DNA of 64,000 bases, taken from assembly GCA_964034945.1 (NCBI GenBank), contig OZ035962.1:20183530-20247529 (forward strand), written 5' to 3'. Every line of letters starts with the position of its first letter. Position 1 is the stretch's first letter. This DNA is from Chrysopilus asiliformis. Lineage: Eukaryota > Arthropoda > Insecta > Diptera > Rhagionidae. Shown in pieces: positions 60,601 to 64,000 of this stretch. Both the position numbers and the translations under genes were made by a program. The notes beneath the pieces are model-generated. The model made no database searches and was not told where the DNA came from. It saw nothing but the letters and a program-made list of their open reading frames with translations.

Positions 60601-63422
60601 TAGCGCTAGAAAGTAGCAACAACAGCCAGGGTTTACACGATTTCTACTTTAGTAGCGCTGGTAAATAGTAAAACAGTGGTTTGACATTTGAATCTGGGAG
60701 ATTTTTTAAATAATAAACGTTACACACAAATTTAAACAAATAAACGTAAAATAACAAGTTACAATAAACAAACTTTACCACTTATCAGACTTTTGACAGT
60801 AGCGCTGGCAAAGTAGAACGGTCTCTACTTCTTTAGCGCTGCTAAAATCATCACTCTGCTGCTGGTAGTAGCAACGCACTAGGGTTCACACGTTGCTTCT
60901 GAAACGGCTGCTAACAGCCAAACAGCCACTAGCGCTGGCAAAACAGCGTCGTGTGACCGCCGCATTAAAGAAAAACAAATATAACAAAATATAAAGGTAT
61001 GAAAATCTACATTAATTGATTTGACGGTTTTTCTGTATCTCTAACGGATATTGATTTACCTCTCGTGACTTTGCTGACAAAACTTTTTGTTATTTTATTA
61101 AAGAATACCAAAAAAGCAGCTTTAAAAAAAATTGGAGCTAATAAACATTTGACGTCGGAAATTTTCAAGTGTTGGCATTTACCATTGGTTTTCTTTTGGT
61201 ATTTTAAACATAGAACCAGAGCGGGCCAGGGCAAGGCGCCCAATTTGTATTTGGGGTCCAAAACTTGTTAAAAACGCATTTTTGGGTGTGCTTGGAAATT
61301 TTGAAAGACCGACCACAAAGAATAGATTTGTCTCAATTTTTGTTGGTGAAAGGGTATCTTCATTCTTCGATATGCAACAAAAATTGTGCCGCAATAAAAT
61401 TTTTTATTGAAAAAATCGAAATATATAGTAATATTTCAAATAAATTGCGCCGCAAGCGCAAATTTTTAAATGCAAAAGTCAAATATACCATTAAATTGTT
61501 CTATTTTCTTTAATTCCGGAGCGCGGCAAGTGTCCCTCTTTCCCTCGCCTCCCCTTCCGACGCCCTTGTTCACAACTCTACTTTGTCACAAAAGCAAAAA
61601 TCTAAAAAGATGCATCACAGACTAAATATTAATATTTTATGTTAAATGTTGTCCCTGCTGAAACAGAACTAACTTGTTAATACGCAAAATTGGACGATTC
61701 CTTCGCCCCTTTCCCATAAAAAAGTTTTTTTGTGATTTTCTCGAAAACGATGAGTCTAATCAAAAAAATTATATAGACAAAATGTATTTAGAATAGGATT
61801 TTACATAACCGTTCCATACATCAAAATCCAATCGGACCACTCCTTCCCCCTCCTCCAACCAAATTCAATTCTTTTTTTCTATTTTTATAGAAAATATATG
61901 TTTATAAAGTTTTTTTTAGTAAGGGAATGAGCACCCGATACAAGTTTTGCACCAGAGCCCCACTCTGGTTTAAAATACCAGCAGAAAACCAACGGCCAAC
62001 ATTTGAAAATCGTCAACGTCATATGTTGATTAGTTCCAAATAAGATAAAGTTTTTGCCAGGAAAGGGACGAGAGGCAAATCAATTGAGAGGAAGCTTTTT
62101 ACTAAAGATTATAGTTCAGATCATGCCCCCCTGGAAAAATTCCTGCCAACGCCCATGCTTGTATGCTTATTTGTGTGTTAAAAGTGCAAAAAATGAAATT
62201 AAATTTTATAAGTATATCTATTGGAATAAATGTTTAACTGAAAAATATATCACCTTGGTTAAGAGCAATTTTAAACTTAATTCCCACAAATAATTTATTT
62301 AATTTTTCTATTTTATTTACATTTTTCCGCATGGGACAACGATGGCACATTTACTTGGTCTGGGAATACGTAAATATAACCACTCAACTGCTGATGATGT
62401 CGTACTTCACTTCTGGAAAATTAAATTTCCCTGTTAAAATCAACTGGCGAACATCGTATCGTATCGTATCGCTATCTCAATATGATCATCAACGCGACAC
62501 GTATCCTGGGAAATTGACTGGAAATTTTCCAACTGGAATTATTACAACCGGAAAAGATTCGTTTGGCCAGCGACAAATTAAGTTTTGATTTAATGCCAGA
62601 TGCAACGAATAATGTTACCCATTCGACATCAATTAAAATCGATAGTGCCACCTCATGGCATGCAATTGAATTGGATTATAAAAATGGCGTAATTAAATTC
62701 ACTGTCGACTATCGTCATTCACAAACGCAAATGTTTGGATTATCATTTAATATCGGTGACAAAGTGATAATCGGTAGTAGCCTGAAGGCGGCCACATCGG
62801 GATTAGTTGGCTGTATGAGAGATTTAGAAATAAATAGATTCGCAATTGAGCCACGATTTATAGTGAAAACGGAGCGTGTCGTTGGTGAAATAGCATTGGA
62901 TAATTGCAAATATATTGATCCGTGCAAGCGGCCAAACACATGTGAACATGGTGGCAAATGTTTTGTTAAGGATGACCGGATTACATGCGATTGCAAGGGT
63001 ATCGGTTATTTAGGTAAAAATTGTCATTTTACAAAGTATCGTAAGACATGCGAGGAACTGGCCTTGCTGGGATATACAAAGCCGGATGTGTACTTAATTG
63101 ATATCGATGGTAATGGGATATTTCCACCAGCACATGTTAAATGCGATTTCCAGAGCCTAGAAAATGCGACAAAGACAATTGTCGAACATAATTTACCCAG
63201 TCAGGTTGACGTTAGATCGATTCACGACACTGATTTCAGCTACAGTATTAGATACAGGGAATTCTCACCGGAAATGCTGCAGGAGCTGATATCACATTCA
63301 TTATACTGTACACAGCATATTAAGTATGAATGCTATAATGCACCACTTGAACTACATTCAGCTACTTGGTTTACATCATCATCACGAAATACAACAGTTG
63401 ACTTTCTTGGTTACGTTAAAAG
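37676..63422 (+). CDS. axo: Axotactin-like secreted neurexin-superfamily protein (eight exons, 3' end outside window)
   Basis: Joining 37700-38015, 38220-38457, 38961-39171, 41671-41806, 42056-42340, 48256-48786, 50230-50426 and 62557-63422 gives an open 926-residue product. Order: signal peptide (1-32), Kunitz domain (50-101), Thr/Pro-rich linker (106-145), laminin-G 1 (about 150-350), EGF 1 (358-392), laminin-G 2 (about 405-565), laminin-G 3 (about 575-755), EGF 2 (761-794) and a fibrinogen-like domain from Cys803. The LamG-LamG-EGF-fibrinogen-like block is that of Caspr/neurexin IV. An added N-terminal Kunitz domain and lack of a discoidin domain point to axotactin, a glia-secreted protein of fly axon tracts needed for normal electrical conduction. 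The name rests on recalled family architecture, not an alignment. All splice sites are GT-AG. Further exons must follow, because the last exon ends in phase 2 inside a domain. Confidence 0.75.
38016..38219 (+). other. axo-like intron 1 (204 bp)
   Basis: GTAATT donor, TTGCTTCATCTTACAG acceptor. Nothing else was recognised inside. Confidence 0.7.
38220..38457 (+). CDS. axo: axo-like exon 2: Thr/Pro linker and start of laminin-G 1
   Basis: Residues 106-184. The first 40 residues are a low-complexity linker rich in Thr, Pro and Asp (TTTREPTTTDAPSPQSDAP) that could carry O-glycans. From GFELTFEETGEEKTFLFAK the laminin-G fold begins. The exon ends QTFQL plus AG of the next codon at AATTAAG|GTTCGT, phase 2, and joins exon 3 to make ..QTFQLREISFQFRTRL. 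Confidence 0.8.
38961..39171 (+). CDS. axo: axo-like exon 3: laminin-G 1 core
   Basis: Residues 185-255. The REISFQFRTRLPHGLLVYHN segment and LNRDEWHSVMV are the classic laminin-G strands (..FRT..GLL.Y.. and ..W H.V..). The acceptor is GGCTTTGCAG; using the earlier TTTTAG would break the frame. The donor ATG|GTGAGT is phase 0. Confidence 0.85.
39897..40446 (+). mobile_element. mini-me/DINE-1-like element (family 1), copy E
   Basis: Complete at both ends, with a short GTCC/GTCT core (40030-40067). The hairpin ATTGCCAGATTGGCAAT and the inner CACCATACGGGT are intact. It sits in intron 3 in the same orientation as the gene and is followed by T, as in the other copies. Confidence 0.85.
40679..40865 (+). 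repeat. Two tandem ~125-bp monomers related to the 51-kb satellite
   Basis: AAATATCCTTTTTCCCAT is repeated at 40680 and 40802. Each copy is followed by GGGAGAAATGGCATTAGGGG-like text and a GGGTCNCTGATC / GGGTCGCT segment; TTGTAAGGATAACAC links them. The unit order matches the satellite at 50943-51745 and the interior of the Helitron at 29002-29390. Confidence 0.7.
41671..41806 (+). CDS. axo: axo-like exon 4: laminin-G 1, second half
   Basis: Residues 256-300, reading VRIDVHGARLIARVDNSQEE to SVVLVG. It continues the laminin-G beta-sandwich directly from HSVM in exon 3. The acceptor is GAATTTTGTAG, the donor TTGGTG|GTAAGT, phase 1. Confidence 0.85.
42056..42340 (+). CDS. axo: axo-like exon 5: end of laminin-G 1 and EGF 1
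   Basis: Residues 301-395. The FVGCIRNVVLRSGK segment is the laminin-G terminal motif with Cys321; Cys354 may pair with it. EGF 1 has cysteines 358, 365, 371, 380, 382 and 392. The intron-side frame stays open back to 41887, but that stretch has no laminin-G match and the acceptor TATTTTTAG at 42047-42055 gives the correct join (VVLVGGLSSEEK). The donor TATTTATA|GTAAGT is phase 1. Confidence 0.87.
42613..43109. mobile_element. MITE with AGGGTATTCACAGTCCTC ends
   Basis: The ends AGGGTATTCACAGTCCTCTT and AAGAGGACTGTGAATACCCT are perfect inverted repeats of at least 20 bases. TTAATA / TTAAT flank them, so the target duplication is ambiguous (TA to TAAT). The start resembles that of the element at 541-973 (GGGCTATTCACTC). 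Both interiors carry CGGTAA/TTACCG motifs. Non-coding. Confidence 0.8.
43163..43811. mobile_element. pogo-like MITE, copy 1, with nested insertion
   Basis: TA target dinucleotides at 43161-43162 and 43812-43813. The ends are CAGTAATCCCTCCAACTGCG and the complement of CGCAATTGGAGGGATTACTG. CAGT..ACTG termini with TA duplication fit pogo/Tigger-type elements. The interior repeats ACCGCGCA motifs. It is interrupted by 43259-43682. A shorter, uninterrupted relative in the opposite orientation is at 54301-54521. Confidence 0.75.
43259..43682. mobile_element. TIR element nested in the pogo-like MITE
   Basis: Its ends AGCCCATATCAGAATGCAGC and GCTGCTTCATTCTAATATCC are imperfect inverted repeats. TTTT flanks it on both sides (43255-43258, 43683-43686). 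The intact relative at 54301-54521 reads, on its reverse strand, GAAATTTTGGGGTTAGG across the same point with only one TTTT. The superfamily is not known. Confidence 0.8.
43836..43882 (+). repeat. Two tandem 23-bp units
   Basis: TTCGTCCACATACGAAAAGT occurs twice in succession, followed by ATG and then AAG. Each unit contains the inverted pair TTCGT/ACGAA. Confidence 0.85.
44093..45175. mobile_element. TA-flanked TIR element with nested Helitron-like copy
   Basis: TA at 44091-44092 and 45176-45177. The ends GAGTAAGTTCGGGTATTGTG and CACAATACCCGAACTTACTC are exact 20-base inverted repeats; a GGTGTACCAC motif lies next to the right end and its partner next to the left end. Without the insertion at 44133-44650 it is about 0.57 kb. 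Non-coding; Tc1/mariner-like by its TA target. Confidence 0.8.
44133..44650 (-). mobile_element. Helitron/Helentron-like element with terminal hairpin, copy 2
   Basis: A reverse-strand copy of the 24316-24859 element with the same start (CTATAATATAATACGAGG) and end (hairpin CCGAGC-ATG-GCTCGG, then TCTTCCTGGTACT). Its GTCT tract is shorter. The two copies differ by scattered substitutions and a few small indels. Confidence 0.7.
45296..45490 (+). repeat. Two diverged monomers of the GGATAACGG satellite
   Basis: TCTGTAAGGATAACGGAAGG, GGATAACGCGATTATCC and GGGTTTTCGGGGTGGCTGAA keep the unit order of the satellite at 50943-51745. A second, partly deleted unit follows. Confidence 0.75.
47544..47673. 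mobile_element. Small TIR element flanked by TTAA
   Basis: TTAA at 47540-47543 and 47674-47677. Its ends GCTCAATTCAGACGAACGAT and the complement of CGTTTGTCTGAATTGGGC are inverted repeats. The interior has GAAAGCTTTCAACGAT and TCATTGGTCGAGAAAGCTC, shared with the next element. 130 bp, non-coding. Confidence 0.65.
47676..47975. mobile_element. Second small TIR element, expanded by a hexamer repeat
   Basis: It follows the previous element directly and in the same order: ACTCAAACTATCGATTGCG start, TCAACCAATGAGATTAAGGC, GGACATGAAAGTTTTGATC, end TCGTTAGTCTGTATTGGGTT. Between 47790 and 47960 the inner part of its right terminus has become an (AATCGY)n array. Confidence 0.65.
47790..47960 (+). repeat. 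(AATCGT/AATCGC)n hexanucleotide repeat
   Basis: About 28 units, nearly all AATCGT or AATCGC with few interruptions. AATCGC and AATCGT alternate in parts, and a homogeneous AATCGT block lies at about 47836-47890. The hexamer equals the ATTACGATTGCGATT-like text in the element's opposite terminus. Confidence 0.9.
48256..48786 (+). CDS. axo: axo-like exon 6: laminin-G 2
   Basis: Residues 396-572. It begins ATVLTLRGSSYVSYRIYDWK, the usual opening of a laminin-G domain in neurexin-type proteins. It continues with RISLIFKTHYDDSALFYASG, the RHYWHNLTIFHD strand and the end motif NFAGCLKYVYYNDVNILYEL. A single exon encodes the whole domain. An N-linked glycosylation sequon lies at NLT in that strand. 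The acceptor is TAATTTTCAG, the donor TATCATG|GTGAGA, phase 1. Confidence 0.88.
49108..49490. repeat. Inverted-repeat pair around GAAGTTAGCTGCACGAG
   Basis: GAGTGTGAAGTTAGCTGCAC at about 49112 occurs inverted near 49455-49490 (GTGCAGCTAACTTCACACTC). The arms are about 30 bases and 330 bases apart. Termini and target duplication are not clear; probably a decayed MITE. Confidence 0.6.
49543..49858. mobile_element. PIF/Harbinger-like MITE (TTA target site)
   Basis: TTA on each side (49540-49542, 49859-49861). Ends GTCCGGATTCACACGATAAG and the complement of TTGTCGTGTGAATTGGGAC. The inverted match goes on with TTTTTTGATTCA/TGAATCAAAAAA. 316 bp, no coding. Confidence 0.8.
50230..50426 (+). CDS. 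axo: axo-like exon 7: first half of laminin-G 3
   Basis: Residues 573-638, reading GVLEAEFYEADVEVIPITY, then INQAEELNIKFDFRSSRTT and AGNGFWE. The FDFRSSRTTAVLAYS strand is a laminin-G hallmark. The acceptor is TTTTTTTACAAAAAAAG, purine-rich near the AG, and the donor TGGGAG|GTAGGT is phase 0. It joins exon 8 as ..GNGFWEIRLASDKLSFDL, which restores a continuous laminin-G sequence. Confidence 0.83.
50784..51805 (+). mobile_element. Satellite-bearing GTCT element, copy 2
   Basis: It starts GCTTTTATTTAGCTCGCTAT, then a (GTCT/GTTT)n tract (50810-50835), GGGGTCAAATCTTGCAATC, the satellite array, and ends around TATTCGAAGACTAAAAAGAAC. The minus-strand copy at 25015-25621 has the same order. A GTCY tract near one end plus internal tandem repeats resembles Helentron-associated elements. 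Confidence 0.65.
50943..51745 (+). repeat. ~120-bp satellite array, seven units, with higher-order pattern
   Basis: Each unit reads TGTAAGGATAACGGAAGG, then TCCTGTAAGGATAACGTGAT, TATCCTTTTCTCCAAATTTT, a CCGGAAAAAAATCTATTCTGG segment and GTCGCTGAATCCGAATCTGT. Units are about 120 bp. The fourth (about 51312-51407) lacks one ~20-base half-repeat. Units 2-3 and 5-6 share private variants: CCCGAAAAAAATC with TTTTTGAGGTCG, and TGTAAGGGTAACGG. The first and last units have diverged most. Confidence 0.92.
51820..52037. repeat. Perfect palindrome with 98-bp arms
   Basis: The left arm 51820-51917 contains ATAATTTTCTGGACGCTGTG and ends AAGCGAGATAAA. The right arm 51940-52037 is its exact reverse complement. 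The spacer is 22 bases. The sequence is AT-rich apart from a GGACGCTGTGTATCAC core. No target duplication was identified. It could form a long hairpin or cruciform. Confidence 0.95.
52487..52672 (+). mobile_element. tRNA-derived SINE
   Basis: The head GGATGGCTCAGTTAGCTAAG holds an A-box-like TGGCTCAGTTAG. AGTGGTTCAAATTCCACT holds a B-box-like GGTTCAAATTCC whose T-loop has one base too many for a working tRNA. A tRNA-unrelated body of about 100 bases follows, then an A-rich tail (CATAAACATAAAAAAAAG). Pol III promoter boxes plus an A tail indicate a SINE rather than a functional tRNA. Short similar flanks (GAATTTAA / GAAATTTAAA) may be its target duplication. Confidence 0.72.
54301..54521. mobile_element. 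pogo-like MITE, copy 2 (uninterrupted)
   Basis: TA flanks at 54299-54300 and 54522-54523. The ends are CAATAATTCCTCCAACTTCG and the complement of CGCGCAGTTAGAGGGATTACGG. The interior repeats GCGCGGTTT motifs. It aligns in reverse with the outer parts of 43163-43811 and gives the empty site for the insertion nested there. Confidence 0.8.
54765..55215 (+). mobile_element. mini-me-like family 3 element with piggyBac-like insertion
   Basis: AACAGAAAACTACGATTTTC, AATTTCAAATCGCTAGCTCA, TTATTTAAGATACGTACAAC, a short GACA tract and CAGAAATTTTCTATCTATCC are followed by GGTCTCCGTCAT. After the insert at 55016-55183 it ends CACTATAGAAGAGGAAAGTA, matching the complement of 24058-24080. Confidence 0.65.
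55016..55183. mobile_element. piggyBac-like MITE (second type)
   Basis: TTAA at 55012-55015 and 55184-55187. The ends CACATTGACTGCC and GGCAGTCAACGTG differ at one position. The interior contains paired GGCTATCATTTTTGATAGCC and TAATAGCCAGTGATG motifs. 168 bp. The TTAA duplication supports the superfamily, but the termini differ from those at 1084-1379. Confidence 0.78.
57141..57745 (-). mobile_element. mini-me/DINE-1-like element (family 1), copy F
   Basis: A complete copy: CATAACAAAAGCTATAATTG start, hairpin, GACCCGTATGGTGATATTCG, (GACA/GACG)n at 57525-57608 (the longest core in family 1 here), and TTTCACCATACGGGTATAAA end. It lies in intron 7, 24 bases from a Helitron 5' fragment. Confidence 0.87.
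57769..57995 (+). mobile_element. Helitron 5' fragment
   Basis: It matches the 5' part of the 4487-4780 element in the other orientation: ATACTAATATGAGTTGGTGT, (GTCT)n, ACGGCTGAACCAATTGACTT, GGCATGAGTGTCTGTGGTAG and GGAAACTAC. The 3' hairpin end is missing. Confidence 0.7.
59618..60065 (+). mobile_element. mini-me-like family 2 fragment
   Basis: ACTACAATTACCAGGGGCAA, GTCAAATACTCTATCGGAGG and two consecutive copies of the TTTCGAGAAAAT..GTATGG block (59790-59835 and 59935-59980), so it carries an internal partial duplication. It joins a reversed family 3 piece near 60066. Confidence 0.6.
60066..60500 (-). mobile_element. mini-me-like family 3 fragment with piggyBac-like insertion
   Basis: TTTCAGGCAAAATTATGAG, GTCGGTCTGTCCATTTTACG and, after the insert, ATAACTCGAAAACGCGTTGA and GCGAAAATCGCAGTTTTCTG are the complement of family 3. 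The insert at 60122-60400 falls at the TTAA of the conserved GTATCTTAAATAA site. Confidence 0.65.
60122..60400. mobile_element. piggyBac-like MITE, copy 2
   Basis: A reverse-oriented copy of the 1084-1379 element. The left flank is TTAA; the right flank reads CTAA, probably a mutated TTAA. The ends CCCGTTCGGTA and TACCGAATGGG are inverted with one mismatch. The inner ATGGCATCAAAATACCG, GTGCACTGAATGAGAATATA and ACGTCCACTGTAGTCCAGCT are shared with copy 1. Confidence 0.8.
60550..60964. mobile_element. PIF/Harbinger-like MITE (TTA target site), GC-rich ends
   Basis: TTA on both sides (60547-60549, 60965-60967). The ends TGCCGCGGTCACACGACGCT and AGCGTCGTGTGACCGCCGCA match over about 31 bases with one difference. 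The interior repeats AGCGCTG and TAGTAGC motifs. 415 bp, non-coding. Confidence 0.83.
61690..61900 (-). mobile_element. mini-me-like family 2 fragment
   Basis: CAAAATTGGACGATTCCTTC, GTGATTTTCTCGAAAACGAT and ACCGTTCCATACATCAAAAT are family 2 landmarks in reverse. The GTCY core and both ends are missing. Confidence 0.55.
62557..63422 (+). CDS. axo: axo-like exon 8: laminin-G 3 end, EGF 2 and fibrinogen-like domain
   Basis: Residues 639-926. IRLASDKLSFDLMPD completes laminin-G 3, which ends GLVGCMRDLEINRFAI with Cys724. EGF 2 has cysteines 761, 767, 773, 782, 784 and 794, ending GYLGKNCHF. From KTCEELALLGYTKPDVYLID the sequence has the Cys-x-DxDGxG pattern and the SHSLYCTQHIKYEC block of the fibrinogen-like domain of Caspr/neurexin IV. 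The acceptor GGAAAAG|ATTCG has a weak pyrimidine tract, but an in-frame TGA about 45 bases upstream and the seamless join to exon 7 support it. The donor AAAAG|GTAATT is phase 2, so the domain continues beyond the window. Confidence 0.85.
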
Positions 63423-63609
63423 GTAATTATATTTATTAAGATTTAAAACTATTTGCTGAGTTGTGCCTCAGCATTAAATTATCTTCCCCTAAACTCTGGC
63501 TAGAACTATAAAAAAAATTTGAATTTATTCGTTACATCCGATCCCCAGAGCAATCATATTTGGTCACGCCTGGTTTAGGGAAAAATAGTTAAAAAGACTT
63601 AACAAAAAA

Positions 63610-64000
63610 CATAACAAAAGCTATAATTGCCAATCTGGCAATCATTGGAGACCCGTATGGTGATATTCGTATCAAAATTCGGACAGTTATACCAAAATTC
63701 CACTTTGAAGTCAAACTTTCCAATAAGATTTTTTAAAATTTATTCCAATCGGATTTTGATGTTTGGAAGTTTTATGTAGAATCATATCCTAAATAACTTT
63801 TGTTCTTGGATTTTTTTGATAAGATGCACCGTTTTTGAGATATCCACAAAAAACGATTTCGTTCGTATGGGGGGTACCCTAATGGTCCATTTTTGCCTAT
63901 TAACGAACTTAGCCTCGCATTTTATGAAAAACGGATCTGTGCAAACTTTCAAGTCTCTAGCTCAATCCGTGCGCCCGCAATCCGCGCCACAGACAGACGG
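63610..64000 (-). mobile_element. mini-me/DINE-1-like element (family 1), copy G (cut by window end)
   Basis: CATAACAAAAGCTATAATTG start, hairpin and GACCCGTATGGTGATATTCG, through to the first GACA units at 63990. It sits in the intron after exon 8. The GGGGGGTACCCCCC palindrome of other copies is shortened here to GGGGGGTACCC. Confidence 0.85.

Larger units (their letters stand above)
50427..62556 (+). other. axo-like intron 7 (12.1 kb)
   Basis: The largest intron in the window. It contains the composite TIR element (50615-53096), a pogo-like MITE (54301-54521), a piggyBac-like MITE in a family 3 repeat, mini-me copy F, Helitron and mini-me pieces, and a PIF/Harbinger-like MITE. Stretches 53097-54300, 55216-57140, 57996-59617 and 60965-62556 show no recognised feature. 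Open frames at 56131-56328 and 62331-62588 were considered as exons and rejected because exons 7 and 8 join without a gap. Confidence 0.6.

Noticed and set aside
62331..62588. 85-codon open frame just before exon 8
   Set aside because: It is in a different phase from exon 8, ends in a stop inside it, and shows no EGF or laminin-G motif.

Overview
The window looks like a stretch of an insect genome, most likely a dipteran. It is AT-rich, with GT-AG introns up to about 12 kb. It is crowded with interspersed repeats that carry a (GTCT/GTCC)n microsatellite core, like the mini-me / DINE-1 (Helentron-associated) repeats described in flies. No virus, bacterial operon or CRISPR array was seen.

Only one host gene is clearly present. 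It runs left to right on the + strand from about 37.7 kb and leaves the window at the right edge. Eight coding exons can be joined in frame (introns of phase 1, 2, 0, 1, 1, 1, 0, then 2). They give 926 residues: signal peptide, Kunitz inhibitor domain, Thr/Pro-rich linker, laminin-G, EGF, laminin-G, laminin-G, EGF and a Caspr/neurexin-IV-type fibrinogen-like domain. This is the layout of the secreted glial neurexin-superfamily protein axotactin (axo). The 3' exons lie beyond the window. At least one upstream non-coding exon is implied by the splice acceptor just before the start codon; the clean block at 13.5-15.9 kb is a weak candidate.

Layout. 0-2 kb: a TIR transposon with two younger MITEs inside it. 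2-13.5 kb: mini-me-like repeats, a Helitron and a mariner relic. 13.5-22 kb: mostly unique AT-rich DNA. 22-30.4 kb: several nested mobile elements, including a Helitron-like insertion, a perfect 100-bp-arm foldback, a Helitron and a PIF/Harbinger relic. 30-37.3 kb: unique DNA, a second copy of the 0-2 kb transposon and a DD41D transposase relic. 37.7-63.4 kb: the axotactin-like gene, whose long introns hold more nested elements (42.6-45.2 kb, 47.5-50 kb, 50.6-53.1 kb, 54.3-55.2 kb, 57.1-58 kb, 59.6-61 kb). 63.6 kb to the end: another mini-me copy.

The most informative feature is the nesting. In five cases an insertion can be compared with an uninterrupted paralogous copy in the same window, which fixes its boundaries and relative age. 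Other notable items are two perfect palindromes of about 100 bp per arm, a ~120-bp satellite monomer shared by unrelated element types, and a hexanucleotide microsatellite inside a small TIR element.
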